Shown here piece by piece: positions 23,488 to 35,067 of a stretch of DNA of 64,000 nucleotides. Source of the stretch: Miscanthus floridulus (lineage: Eukaryota > Streptophyta > Magnoliopsida > Poales > Poaceae). The DNA lies in assembly GCF_019320115.1 (NCBI RefSeq), contig NC_089583.1, positions 74,851,368 to 74,915,367 on the forward strand, read 5' to 3'. Both the position numbers and the translations under genes were made by a program. The notes under the pieces were generated by a model. It was not told the DNA's origin. It did no database searches and saw only the letters and a program-made list of their open reading frames with translations. Position 1 is the first letter of the stretch. Every line of letters starts with the position of its first letter.

Positions 23488-23821
23488 CGTCCCATTAGAG
23501 GGCATCAGCACTCATCGCAACACATCATAGGAGACTTGAATCTGATCAACTCATCGAACCCCGAACATACAACCGAGCAGCAACCGAGCTCTCGGCACCC
23601 GTTTACCCTTTCCATTAGAGACTTGGGACATATCCCTCTCTCGCCCGTTTGTAACCCCTACTAGAAACTTTCATAGCTAGTAACATGAGCGGCAATAATG
23701 AACTGGACGTAGGGACATTCTGCCTGAACCAGTATAAACCTCGTGTCCTCTTAGCACACCATCTGAGCCAGATGCGTAATATTAAAAATTTACTTGTCGG
23801 TGACAACTCAAAGCACCGACA

Positions 23822-24480
23822 ATAGCCATACTATAAAGAAGGAAATCTTTGGTTGATATGGTTATCTAATGCCACTAGGTGAGATCTAGCAATGCATGTG
23901 TATTAGATTGAGTGGCACAATGAGGAGGCAAGAGAAAACCCTTTGAAAATACTAACTCGGTTCTAAAGGTGTTGGTCATCCCATGGGAGGCCCTAAGGAG
24001 TAGCCATTTGAAAAAAAAGTTTGAAGAGATAGCTCGGTGGAGTGCTTTTGCACTCATCGAAGCCCTCCAATGGTCACCGGAGCTTAGATGCCTTTGACCA
24101 GCTCGGCCTGATCATCCATCGGATATCTTCGGTGGTCACTAGAGCTTAGTTGACCAGCCCCAAACCATGAGGTTTTTAGCTAGCTAACCTAACATTTCGT
24201 GAAGTTAGTGAACCAGAGCTTAGGCTCTGACTGAGTGTCAATGAGAGGTGCGTGTACTGTGTCAGGAACATGAGGTACTCCGATCCTATTTTATAGAAAA
24301 CTGTTAACATATTAGAGGTCCCATTATTTACATAGTCGTAGGTCTCTGATCCTTCACATAGTCACGGTAGTCTAGCATCTAATAAACGGAGACATTGCTG
24401 GTATCTAAATGGAGACGAGATGATGAAGCTTCCCCGCCGCAGCAGCCTAGAGACCGAGGAAGAGGGACGGTGCGTGGACC
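23822..24480. other. Unassigned spacer
   Basis: No coding sequence or element recognised. A short imperfect repeat (GGTCACCGGAGCTTAG at about 24073 and GGTCACTAGAGCTTAG at about 24134) is the only internal structure noticed. Confidence 0.4.
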
Positions 24481-25120
24481 ATGCACCACATGGCTTCGCT
24501 CAGGTTCCCAAGATCCTTCATAAATTGCAGCTTGGACTCGTCATTCAGGCCATCAATACTTATACGCAGCTACTCCAATGACTTCATCTTCGTCAGAGTC
24601 CATTCAGCGCCTCTACAAATTTGCCACCACGCACGTAGACCAACTGCGTTAAACGGGCAAACGCCCAACGGCAACACCCCCCTTGCAAAAATTGCACAAG
24701 TCAAGTGCCCAACTTGGCGGAACCAGGGGGTTGTGCCCCCCTCTAAGCACAGTGTTCTTTTAAATACCTATAGAAAATTTAAGGATTAAGTCCACTTTTG
24801 GTCCCACAACTATTATATTGGTCTAATTTTAACCATCAACTATAAAACCATCTAGTACCGGTACCCCCAACTGTCAAAAACGTTCACTTTTAGCATCTTG
24901 GGCAGGGGCAAGGCTGTTTTGACCGACGTTGAGCGATTTTGATGAGCCAGCAGACAGTAGGAAAGCGCCAGGCAAGCAGTGCCACTGCACCAGGCAGCAG
25001 CAACGCAGCGCATCCACTCATCATCGACTCATCATCCAAACACCCCCGGTCGCTGGCGGCTGCGCTCGCTCCACTGTCCTGCCCCCCCCCCCCCGCACAA
25101 CACAAGCAACAGCAGCCCCG
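24481..25120. other. Unassigned sequence upstream of the DEG1 fragment
   Basis: The part up to 24790 has a 102-codon open frame on the plus strand that I do not recognise. The stretch 24790-24900 (GGTCCCACAACTATTATATT and following) looks like sequence at the ends of grass transposons. From 24905 to 25120 it is GC-rich and may be captured 5' UTR of the DEG1 gene, with a run of about 13 C at 25082-25094. Confidence 0.35.
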
Positions 25121-25502
25121 ATGGCCGCCGCCACAGCCGCATCCTTCGCCACAGCTTGTTTCCTCTCCCCGCTCCCGCCGCCACGCTGCCTGCGTCATTT
25201 CCTCAGGCACCTCGCGCGCGCCGCGTGCCACCAAGCCCGCGCCCGCCCCTCCGCCTCCTCGCGCTCGCCCTCCCCTTGCTGTGGCCGTGGGCGCGGCTAC
25301 GACGGCTCCACGAGCTAGTCCTCGCCGAGGCCGTGGGGCGGCTGCTGTCATCAGCGCGGGCTCCCACATCATGGCGCCTCGCCTCCGCGTCACTGGTCCT
25401 CGGTGATGCCCCCGGGATGCTGCAGGCGGACGAGCTCGACACTGTGCGCCTCTTCCAGGAGAACACGCCCTCCGTCGTCTACATCACCAACCTCACCATC
25501 AG
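25121..25502 (+). pseudogene. DEG1-like chloroplast serine protease, first exon fragment
   Basis: DEG1 is a thylakoid-lumen serine protease of the HtrA type. Only the first exon is here. ATG 25121 opens an Ala/Ser/Arg-rich N-terminus that looks like a plastid transit peptide (MAAATAASFATACF), which runs into a stop at about 25316. A second frame continues with LQADELDTVRLFQ and TPSVVYITNLTIR, the conserved start of the mature protein. It ends at an AG/GTGGGC donor at 25502/25503. No trypsin-like catalytic part follows, so this is a frameshifted gene fragment without function as a protease. Confidence 0.75.
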
Positions 25503-25559
25503 GTGGGCCTCTCCCCGTCCCCGTCCCCCGTCCCAAGGCTCATCCGCCATTGACGCGAT

Positions 25560-26119
25560 AGCTTGCTCGCGCTTGCCCGACAGCAGCACGTGTCTCAATC
25601 GCGCGCGCTCTCGTCGCCGAACGCGGCACGCGACACAACGGCGTTGGCATACTCGGTGAGGAGCTCGCTAAGGTCGACGGCCGTGCCTCCGGTGCCGGCG
25701 CTGGCCCGGGCGGCGACGCGCGACTTCCTGCTCCCGGACGCGGCGGAAGAACTCGACGCGGCGCGCGCTGAGGAGGTGGACGACGCACACGCGGCGCGCC
25801 TGGCGCCAGTACTCGCCGTAGGGCGCGAATGCGACGTCGCGGCCGTAGAGGAGGCGCTCGGCCATGGCTCACTAAGGCCGGCTCATGAACGCCAGGTCAT
25901 GCGCCGGCATCACCTCCTCGGCGGCGCCGTGGAGGACACCACGATGGTGGGCACGCGGCCTAGGCGGAGCAGCAGCACCGGGCCATGCGTGCGCGCCAAG
26001 GACGCCAGCGAGCGATGCGGCAGCGTGCCCAGCAGGTGGAGGTGGCCCAGCAGCGGGATACCCCGCGGCGACAGCGGCAGCGGCAGCGGCAGCCTCAAGC
26101 CATCGTGGTAATGCACCAA
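25560..26119 (-). pseudogene. Cytochrome P450 N-terminal fragment (CYP71-like), frameshifted
   Basis: P450s of this kind are ER-anchored haem mono-oxygenases. On the minus strand the Pro-rich hinge and first strands appear (SPRGIPLLGHLHLLG, HGPVLLLRLGRVP, near 26080-25940), then, in other frames, [29 protein letters not shown] with the conserved WRxxR helix C motif (near 25820), and [20 protein letters not shown] (near 25670-25610). At least two frameshifts separate them. The membrane anchor upstream and the haem-binding Cys region are absent. It abuts the DEG1 intron remnant in opposite orientation, which suggests capture and fusion by a transposon. Confidence 0.8.
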
Positions 26120-28286
26120 TTAGGCTGTTACTTAACTCTTAATCACTTAATGTAGTATAAAAGCAAAGCGAAATTAAGTTGTAAAACACAAGGTAGGGTT
26201 ATGCATCCGGGGCTTGCCTCATTGACAGAAAAGCCCGATTCCTACGACGTTCCACAAGTATTCGATCCAACCTCAACAGACGGACTAACCTCCTCAGCAA
26301 CTTGATTAACTATCACGTGTTCACCTTCGTTCACTACACGTAGTAATAATGCCATGTTTAACATGATGCGGAATACGAAACATGATGCTTGATGATGGAT
26401 GCAAAAGTTAACAACTGGAATACAACTTTCCTTCGCGGTACAGTTACAAGTCAAACTAACTAAACCTTTCCAGAATACTAACATCAATTGCCAAAGATCA
26501 TTACCAACTAATGACCCAAGGACATCACTCAATCAAAAATTCAAACAAAACCTAAATCACTAAAGGTTACTATTTGCTTTTATGAATTAATTAATTAATT
26601 AAGAATTATGAAATAAATCAACTTGTTCCAATTGACCTCAAAATTTTTGTAAATGTTCATTACATGATAAGTAAGTGGCAAAACAAATTTCATAATTTTT
26701 GGATAATTAAATAAGCCTAGAAAAATCATGGAAATCCATTTATTAATAAATTGAGCAATTTTCATCACATTCAAAAAGTGCTGAAAATAACATTTCATAT
26801 TTTTCTTAAATAATATACATCACAGAGAGGTCACACAAAAATTTTCATAATTTTTGGAGCTCTAAATAAATCTACACAAAAATAACAAATTACATCACTA
26901 TTCATTCAAATCTGAAAATAGAAAAATCCATTTTGAACTACACAGTCGCTGACAACTTGACCCCACCTGTCATCCCCAACCTCCGGCTTGACCGCGGCGG
27001 CACGCGTGCTGACCGGCGAATTCTCGCCGTCGGTGAGACCAACGACGACGGCGAAAACACCACTACGTCCCCTACACTACTATGCTTCGACTGGTGGCAA
27101 AAACAAGACAAAACACTGACTGGACCGAGCACAGCGACGACCATGGCGGGCACAACGGCATGGCCGCGCTACACCGATGACACAAGAGTGGTAGAGGTTA
27201 AACACTTAGCACAGAAGGGTTCAGCACCTCACCCCGAACACGACTGAGCAACGAGCAGGGTCGGAGGAGCAACGAAGATGCTGGTCGATGTTCCGAGCAG
27301 GCACGGCGGAGCAGACCATCGTCGATGGCGATGCTCCGGTAGCGTGGAGCTCTGGCCACGGCGAAGTTCTTGCGACGGGGACGTTGCCGGCCACGAGGAA
27401 GAAGAGCACGCAGAGCAGTTTTCCAGTGAAGTCAAGCAACAAAAGCGGGTCGGTTGGGTGCGCAAGGAGCAGGCGGAACTATTGAGCGCTACGCTGCGAC
27501 GGCACAGGCGCTGGTTCGACAGTGGGAGCTCGCCAGAGATGAGCAAGGCGACGGGAAAACAGAGGAGGAGGAAACGGCAAGGACGACGGTGGCTCAGGTT
27601 ATAAAGGATGGCCAGGAAGCTCAAGGAAGCCACGACGACTCCATTTCCCTCGCCAGCGCGACGCCCAGACGGCCACACGCGTGACTAGAAGCAAGCCAAA
27701 GGATCGCCGGCAATGTAGCTAAGGTGGTGAACACTGTTCATCAATATTTAGAAGATTGCCATTCGCTTTCAAATTCAAATTACTCCCAAATTTGTATAAC
27801 AACTCAAAAATCTCCAAAAATAAAAGTTGTTCAAAATCAAAAGTTCTACAACTTTGCTTTTATAACCAACCCCAAATTCGGTCTATATTTTGAAATGAAC
27901 TTTTGAATTCAAATAGGTGACATTTAACGAATTACGCCTTTTCGAATTACTCCAAATTTTTCATAACAACTTTGAAATCTCCAAAAACAAACTTTGTATA
28001 ACTTGACAAGCTCTACACTTTTGCTTTTGGGCTCAACCCCAAAATATACTTAGATTTTGAAATGAGTTTTTAGGGTAGGATTTTAATACTGAAAATCAGG
28101 GTTTTCTGGAAAATTCAAATCCAAACCAAATTTTGACTTGATTCAAACAATTCAATTCAACACTCATAACACAAATGTAAACTTGTTTTAGTGAATGCAT
28201 ATCAAAGTTTGCAATATGACCAAATGCCTTGCAATGCATATGATGACATGTCCTGTTTTTAATATTTAAACACCCGGGGTGTTACA
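26120..28286 (-). repeat. Inverted gypsy-type LTR
   Basis: Read on the minus strand from 28286 it starts TGTAACACCCCGGGTGTT, a typical grass gypsy LTR start. It is AT-rich at both sides with a GC-rich centre (26960-27680) whose open frames do not resemble known proteins. The left end is not sharp and no target duplication was found, so it is either a truncated or a solo LTR. A short AATT run lies at 26585-26601. Confidence 0.6.
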
Positions 28287-29482
28287 CCCGGGTAGCAAGG
28301 AAGCTGGCGATAAGTTGTTGACAAGGAAGACCCTAGAGGCCGAACAAAGTCAGCCCTATGACCTGAGGCAGTGGGTGCATCATGGGCTACACCCTCCCAA
28401 CGATGAGGCGCTGGTGCGATGTTACAGATCCGTCAAGAGCACCCTCAGCAGACCTCTTGCTGATTTCCATGATCTCAAGCTTACAAAAAAGACAGGGACT
28501 ATATTGAGGATGCGAAGAGATTGAGACGAAGTGGATTGTTGCTTGACCTTCAGCCGAGGCCCGTATATATAGCCCGGGAAGGCAAAATCAGTTTCGTCGG
28601 AGATATGAAATTGAAATCAGAGACGGAAATGGATCAACACAATAGGAATTCAGGGGAGGGATAACAGAAAGGTAACATATTCGAACTTATCACTTCCCCA
28701 AGTTACAAAGCATTGTGGGACAGATACAAAGAATTTACATGGACTAAAGATCAACCCACCAAGGCTTCTTTTGGATTGAAGGAAGTCCGGATCCCCACAA
28801 GGCCAAGGATCATCATAAACCAAGTCACATCGGCCCATTAATAAGATTATGCCAAAGAAAGGGAAAGGCCGCTTGACTAGTAGATACCCATAGGTTTCTT
28901 GGTGACTAGGGAAACCGCTGGAAAGAAGCTTGCGGTTCTCCCGATAGGCATTTGATGGAACAAATAAGGGAAAAGTGTCCACACATTCTAGGCCTTGCAA
29001 ACACTAAAACAACTTTGCGAGCATGGTTAGAAGACGCAGGTGCGTCACAAGACTTCTTCTAGCCACAGCAGCTAATGCTCTTGCTCGACAAGGTGCTAGA
29101 ATGGGCGACACAATCACCATATGCACAAGAATTCTTCTAACCGCTCAAGATCTTTATCGCAAAGAGATAGGCCATGGAGGGTCTAGTGGAGTTGGGAGCA
29201 CTCAAAAAGATGGATGGAAGAAAAACATGGCTGAAGTGTCGAGTTGCTCTCGCTAGGGTCAGACGAGCGTTTTATAGCCGGTCCGGGAAGATGAATCCAA
29301 ATGCCCATGGAACGGTGGTGCTCTTGCAAAAGTTTTGAGGCACGGGCTCGTGAATGGACGTAAGCAGCGACAAATGGTGGACCCCAGATCAAGGTTCTCT
29401 ACCCATGACTGTGGACCAATCAGCGATGCAAACAGGATAATTTTGGAATAAAATTACTTTTATCCCTAAATTGGGGGGCATG
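28287..29482 (+). mobile_element. 3' internal part of another gypsy-like element
   Basis: It ends in the polypurine tract TTGGGGGGCATG just before an LTR start, so it is the 3' end of an element's internal region. A frame at 28279-28524 (DLRQWVHHGLHPPNDEALVR, then a KKTGT motif) is open but I do not recognise it. The 5' end of the element is cut off at the inverted LTR. Confidence 0.55.
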
Positions 29483-30742
29483 TGTTTACACCAGAATTTG
29501 GAAGGAGGATCTCAGAAGCTTGAGAACTCCCAAAATCATGTCAGCAAGGAATCGATTGCGTGCGGATCGGAACTAGCTGATTCAGATGTAGCACTAGAAT
29601 CGGCTTTCTTCAAATAGCGCCATGAGATAACGACAGAGGCTATTGCTTTCATCGTTTATCTAATTACAGCAATATCACTCTGCCCGATTGAGATTGATCT
29701 GAATCAGTCTTATATCTTATTTAACTCATCATTTGCTAATCTAAAAATTGATCTAATCTACATCGTAAGCGATGAGTTATGTTTTTATCGGTTGTTTTAC
29801 ATCAATATTAATCGTGCATAGTGTGCGATTAAGGCATGTCTGATCTCGAGTAGATCTATTAGTTAATGAAAACCATTCCATGGCCCGTCATCATGGCCTA
29901 TGGGATTCTGCCTCTCACCCCACTGTTGGCAACATGGAGTGGGAATCGTTAGTTGGTAGACCTATTCCTGAGAAGGCATGACCTTAACTGTGCGCTATGC
30001 CTGAATCGGCTGTTTAGCCGATATCGAGCGCTTTCACGAATAGTTCACATTACGAGATCATTGAAGTAGAGATAAGTTGAAAGATATGTTAGCCCCATGA
30101 TCTTATTGTATTATGGCCTGCATGATTCTGCCTCATGCACCACTGATATTAGTAATGAGTTAGGGTCGTCGAGTCTATTGTTGTTTCTATGGCCTGCATG
30201 ATTCTGCCTCATGCCCCATTGGTCATGGCGACAGATGAGACCTAACATGTTCATTAGATTTATCTTTATTAAATGGTTAAGTGGTGTTGAATTGTTTCTT
30301 TATATAAAAAAGAGTTCGATTACTTGTAATCATTGGCTCAGTATAAACCGATCATCATTGATATCTTATTGCCATTGATTAATATTTGCTTAAATAATAT
30401 TTATCCTGAATGATAACCGATTCTTCTTATACAACCCCATGAGCTTTAATCGATTTATTCTTATGAATATGCTAGAATCAACTATTTAGTTGATCTCCTC
30501 TCATATCGGCTCTTAGAGCTGCACATTCGGGACTGTCTGGTAACAACAGCACGTTCCGCCTTTAATTACTGATGAGCTTTTTCTCTTTGTCAATTGTAGG
30601 GTCAAATTGACTGGCACATCTCGGGAGGATTGCGTAGGATCGACAACCCTTGCACTGAAGCTAGGCGAATCTGCTCCATCGAGCGGACCCTTTGGCTTGC
30701 TGCGTGTGTCCTCGGCACAGAGATGAAAATTCTATGTCGACA
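29483..30742 (+). repeat. 3' LTR of the preceding gypsy-like element
   Basis: It begins TGTTTACACCAGAATTTGG and probably ends GTCGACA at 30742. It contains subrepeats of an ATGGCCTGCATGATTCTGCC motif at about 30112 and 30190 and a diverged one near 29894. The end is chosen by the CA dinucleotide and by the start of element D's LTR sequence; no target duplication confirms it. Confidence 0.6.
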
Positions 30743-31121
30743 ATTGTGTACTTAGGGTTTATTTACCCCTGTTGCAGGTGATGCATGAGAAGTACCTTTG
30801 TGTGGAGGATTCTTCTGGTGGGCTCAGACATATCCTCGTTCTTATCGCTAGATGTTTATTTTAAATTCTGTTGTTTATCATTCTGCACTCTGATATTTGG
30901 TATTGTAATAATGTACTTTTAAGAAACTCTGATGTATGAAATGGACAAGTACTATAACTCGTTCTCATTATTGGATCCTTAGAAAAAATATGGATCTTTT
31001 GGGTTCTCCCTTGGGGTGTGCCCGACGGATACCGCCCACTGTAGCTTGCTTTTAGGGTGCTTAGTGTCTGGTGGAAGACGAGCACCTCCGTAGGCGTGTT
31101 ATTTTGGGCGGTTCTGCCACA
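30743..31121 (+). repeat. 3' part of the 5' LTR of element D
   Basis: The stretch ends CGGTTCTGCCACA immediately before a primer-binding site, which fixes it as the end of a 5' LTR. The beginning of this LTR is missing, presumably lost at the junction with the element to the left. Confidence 0.7.
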
Positions 31122-31123
31122 GT

Positions 31124-31136
31124 TGGTACCAGAGCC
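31124..31136 (+). other. Primer-binding site of element D
   Basis: TGGTACCAGAGCC matches the initiator Met tRNA complement TGGTATCAGAGCC with one change and lies two bases after the LTR end. Confidence 0.85.
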
Positions 31137-31572
31137 AATAATGGTTATGAGTTTCATCACTCCTTTTTAAAACTTAAAAATTTGACCAACAAAAGTTTTG
31201 CGAAAAGTAGGATGTGATTACATTATGTAAATAAGTATAAGCCCTAGCAATATGGTCTATCTAAGATAGTGGCACTAGTTTTATCTAATCAGTTTTCTGC
31301 AGGTACACTAACTTACATTGCGTAAAAAATCGCTTAGTATACGGAAAGTGAGTGTGCAATGTGCCAAAAATTTTATGAATGCCACTATGTTCTAGCTTGA
31401 GTGAACGTATAGGATGATACATGCATCATGATAATAGCATCTTGCTTAAACTAAAATCCCCCTACATGTATAATTGGATTAGTAAATTGATAGGATTAAC
31501 TAAAAGAATGCTTTAAAAAAATGTGCTGTCATTTCTCTAATCCCTTGCTCCTGGTCAGGAAGGTTGTTCTAA
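31137..31572 (+). other. Leader of element D
   Basis: Untranslated leader between primer-binding site and gag ATG. No coding sequence or structure recognised. Confidence 0.5.
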
Positions 31573-32188
31573 ATGGATGATTCATATCTCTTACAGATAA
31601 ATCTAAGGTCTGGATGTGGGAGCACTAGTGCTGGGGTGGCTCACGGTCTAAGCGAGGGCCAAGGCGAGAGTGGCCAGGCCCATGAGCCCAATGGGGAGAG
31701 CCATGGGGCTCTACTTCTGGCTCCTCCTCCACCACTGCAGCCTCCAATGACTCACGTAGAGATGATGGCGGAGCTGTTGGCTACTCGCCAAGAGTCAGCC
31801 CGTGCCATGGAAATCATGGCACAAGCTGTCGTGGGCTTCGCCTGTGGAGGCCACGGGGGCAATGTTGGGAACAAGGGTGGTGCCCATCGTCCTGAGGGAC
31901 CCCCCTCTTATTAGGATTTGCTCAAGACCCACCCGCCCACTTTCACACCGATAGATGAGCCCCTGGTGGCAGAGCACTGGCTTCGCATTCTGGAGCAGAA
32001 GTTTCTGTTGCTCAACGTGCCCGACGAGCAGAAAGTGCACTTTGCAGCGCAACAACTATTGGGGTCTGCAAGTGCATGGTGGGATACCTTCCATGCCATA
32101 CAGCAGCTAGATCATCCAGCAACCTGGCAGGAGTTCACCACAGCGTTCAGACAGTTCTATATTCTTGTCGGTGTCATCAACCGGAAGC
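31573..32188 (+). pseudogene. Gag of element D, N-terminal part (split)
   Basis: Gag forms the element's particle. ATG 31573 opens a frame with a Gly/Pro-rich head (PPPPLQPP) and one TAG at about 31912 where relatives have Gln. The capsid-type domain follows from about 31920 (VAEHWLRILEQKF, GSASAWWDTF, TWQEFTTAFRQFYI), close to gag of Tekay/Del-type chromoviruses. At 32188 the frame is cut by insertion of a small-LTR element and resumes in phase at 35821. Confidence 0.85.
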
Positions 32189-32546
32189 TATGGGGGTATG
32201 GCCCCCGGTATCCACAAGACAAGACTTAGGCCACACCATCAGAGGTGGCCCAGCCTACAAGATCAAGGCGTGCACAACGCTACTCGGCGTGCACCACAAG
32301 ATATTATATAGTACCAAATAGGCTACTTTCCTTGTAACCCTGCTCCTCCAGACTATATAGGGAGAGGCAGGGGTCCCCTAGCGGACAAGATACATCATGA
32401 TCCATACATCTCAATGTAATACATCAGAACACATGATGTAGGTATCACATCATACTGACGACCGAGCGTTTAAATCTTGTGTCTTGGTGCTTGTATTACC
32501 ATCGTGGGATACCCCTCGATGGACTACCAAGCATCTTTTGTCGACA
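32189..32546 (+). repeat. 5' LTR of the small-LTR element
   Basis: It starts TATGGGGGTA (the 3' LTR has TGTGGGGGTA) and ends TTTTGTCGACA. A TATA box (CTATATAG, about 32353) sits between arms that are partly complementary. It lacks about 40 bases present in the 3' LTR near 35730-35770. Confidence 0.9.
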
Positions 32547-32548
32547 GT

Positions 32549-32567
32549 TGGTGTGCCAGATAGGGGT
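32549..32567 (+). other. Putative primer-binding site of the small-LTR element
   Basis: TTGGTGTGCCAGATAGGGG follows the LTR within two or three bases and resembles the TGGCGC/GCCAGGTAGGGG type seen in many grass gypsy-like elements. The matching tRNA is not certain. Confidence 0.5.
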
Positions 32568-32569
32568 GT

Positions 32570-33551
32570 GCGCTTGATCCCATGGTGAGCTAGATGGACC
32601 TCAAATCAATAGCGCATTCTCGTCAACAATCTCATGGAGATCCATGTCGGTCCACAACAACGATTCATCACTGGCTACACCAGCCCCCGTGACAATAGAT
32701 CCGATCTCGGAACCACCTCCGAGGTCACCTTCACCAACAACTCACCGCCCGCCAGGTGTTCACCGTCAATGCCGACCAGATAACACCATACGTCGCCGAC
32801 CATACTTTCTGTCTAAATCTAAGTCACGCTTTAATATTTTCCTAAATATTCTCCAATCTCTGTATATCGCCATGATGTTTCTCCAAGCTGTTTTCTCCAT
32901 GTTTGCTCTCCAAATAATTTTTTGAACCCCTGAACAGTCATGTTGATGCTTGGATGCCTCTAGAGACGGCCCTATCTCTGGCTCCTCCCTACATGTGCAT
33001 GATCGTCTGCCCTCTGCATTATGGGTGGTCAGCAGCGGCTTCTTAGCGACGCTTTGTTCTTCCTACACGTGCACGGGCTCCGCACCCTGTGTTATGGTTA
33101 ACGGGCTAGCTAGGGCTGGAGACTCAGCTACACACTAACTGTTCGGGCAGTTTGTATTAAATATAAATACATCTTCACACCAACTAATCGCTGAGCTACA
33201 TATGCTATTTCATCGCCATTGCTGATTTTTCTCCGGAGTTCATATATTTTTACATCATGTACTACCCGTTCAACATATTTGTATTGTAGGATCATCGTCT
33301 AGGTGATCAGATCACCTGGTGCTCGGGCTTCTCCACCGATCAACTAGTCAGACCGCTTGGTTCATGGACTTCATCGTCGACCAGTTGATTGGACTATTCA
33401 TCGATCGCTTCTACTGAATGCTCACTTCGCCGCCGACCAGTTGACCAAACTATTCATCACTCGTGCTTCATTGCCAGCTAGGCTGGCTACCCCTTGGTGC
33501 TCGGATTCTTCATGCTCGAGGACTAAGTGGGCACACTTCACTGCTCGGTCA
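32570..33551 (+). other. Internal non-coding region of the small-LTR element, left of the minisatellite
   Basis: No protein recognised. A degenerate repeat of about 65 bases (core CGACCAGTTGATTGGACTAT, then CGACCAGTTGACCAAACTAT) lies at 33370-33470. ACTAAGTGGGCACACTTCAC at 33522-33541 recurs at 35266-35285, bracketing the minisatellite. Confidence 0.6.
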
Positions 33552-35067
33552 TCGCCAGTGACGCCAGGGACTCCTCGCTCCTTGGTGCTCGATCATCGCC
33601 AGCGACACCGGGGACTCCTCGCTCCTCGATGCTCGGACATCGCCAGCTACGCTGGGAACTCCTTGGTGCACGGACATCACCAGCGACACCGGGGACTCCT
33701 TGCTCCTTGGTGCTCGGTCATCGCTAGTGATGCCGGGGACTCCTCGCTCCTTGGTGCTCGGACATCACCAGTGACACCAAGGACTCCTCGCCCCTCAGTG
33801 CTCGGACATCGCCAGTGACACCGAGGACTCCTCGCTCCTTGGTGCTTAGACATTGCGAGCGACGCCGGGGACTCCTCACTCCTCGGTGCTCGGTCATCGC
33901 CAGCGACGTTGGGGACCCCTCGCTCCTCGGTGCTCAGACATCGCCAACTACACTAGGAACTCCTCGATGCTCGGACATCGCCAGTGACACCGGGGACTCC
34001 TCGCTCCTTGGTGCTTGATCATCGCTAGCAACACCAGGGACTCCTCGCTCCTCGGTGCTCGGACATTGCCAGTGACACCGAGGACTCCTCGCTCCTCGGT
34101 GCTCGATCATCGCCAGCGACGCCGGGGACTCCTCGCTCCTTGGTGCTCGGACATCGCCAGCGACGCTGGGGACTCCTCGCTCCTCGATGCTTGGTCATCA
34201 CTAGCGACATTGGGGACTCCTTGGTGCTCGGACATCGCCAGCTACGCCAGGAACTCCTCGGTGCTCGGACATCGCCAGCAACATCGGGGACTCCTCACTC
34301 CTTGGTTCTCAGTCATCGCTAGTGATGCCAGGGACTCCTCGCTCCTCGGTGATTGGACATCGCCAGCTACGCCGGGAACTCCTCGGTGCTCGGACATCGC
34401 TAGCGACGCCGGGGACTCCTTGCTCCTCGGTGCTCGGTCATCATCAGCGATGCCAGGGACTCCTCGCTCCTTGGTGCTCGGACATCGCCAGTGATGCCGA
34501 GGACTCCTCGCTCCTTAGTGCTCGGACATCACCAGCGACACCGAGGACTCCTCGCTGCTCGGTGCTCGGACATCGCCAGTGACACCACGGACTCCTCGCT
34601 CCTCGGTGCTCGGTCCTCGCCAGCAATGCCGGGGACCCCTCGCTCCTCGGTGCTCGGACATCGCTAGCTACACCGGGAACTCCTCGGTGCTCGGACATCA
34701 CCAGCGACACCAAGGACTCCTCGCTCCTCGGTGCTCGATCATCGCCAGCAACGCCGGGGACTCCTCGCTCCTCGATGCTCGGACATCACCAGTGATGCTG
34801 GGGACTCCTCGCTCCTCGGTGCTCGGTCATCACCAGTGACGCCGGGGACTCCTCACTCCTTGGTGCTCAGACATCGCCAGCAACGCCAGGGACTCCTCGC
34901 TCCTCGGTGCTTGGTCATCACCAGCGATGCTGGGGACTCCTCAGTGCTCGGACATCGCCAGCTACATCGGGAACTCCTCGAAGCTTGGACATCGCTAGCG
35001 ACACTGAGGACTCCTTGCTCCTCGGTGCTCAGACATCGCCAGCGACGCTGAGGACTCCTCAATGCTC
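33552..35067 (+). repeat. Minisatellite of about 36 units, 44 and 37 bases
   Basis: The unit core is GGACTCCTCGCTCCTTGGTG followed by CTCGGACATCGCCAGCGAC with variants. Most units are 44 bases; eight or so are 37 bases, lacking about seven bases (CGCTCCT). Units with CTAC near the start occur at 33640, 33941, 34235, 34360, 34661 and 34955, spaced 301, 294, 125, 301 and 294, which gives a 720-base second-order period. Because 44 and 37 are not multiples of three, open frames through it shift phase and are unlikely to be coding. Confidence 0.9.

Larger units (their letters stand above)
22128..23821 (+). mobile_element. Solo LTR of element C family
   Basis: It starts TATCGGGGACC, a G-to-A variant of TGTCGGGGACC, and ends CCGACA. 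ATAGC lies on both sides (22123-22127 and 23822-23826) as a target-site duplication. It is 1694 bases long and matches the split C LTR at 10533-11954 plus 21186-21342. No internal region follows, which is what unequal recombination between two LTRs leaves. Confidence 0.85.

Noticed and set aside
27229..27678. 149-codon minus-strand frame as a membrane protein
   Set aside because: It lies in the GC-rich centre of an inverted LTR, overlaps equally long frames on the other strand, and resembles nothing known to me.
28279..28524. 81-codon frame (DLRQWVHHGLHPPNDEALVR) as a named protein
   Set aside because: It looks like real former coding sequence, but I cannot assign it to a family with confidence, so only the element is annotated.
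33552..35067. Regularly spaced repeats that might be read as a CRISPR array
   Set aside because: Units are contiguous with no unique spacers, lie inside an LTR element, and the DNA is plant. It is a minisatellite.
33552..35067. Long open frames through the minisatellite as a repeat protein
   Set aside because: Units of 44 and 37 bases shift phase, all three forward frames are open by composition, and no start context or homolog is recognised.
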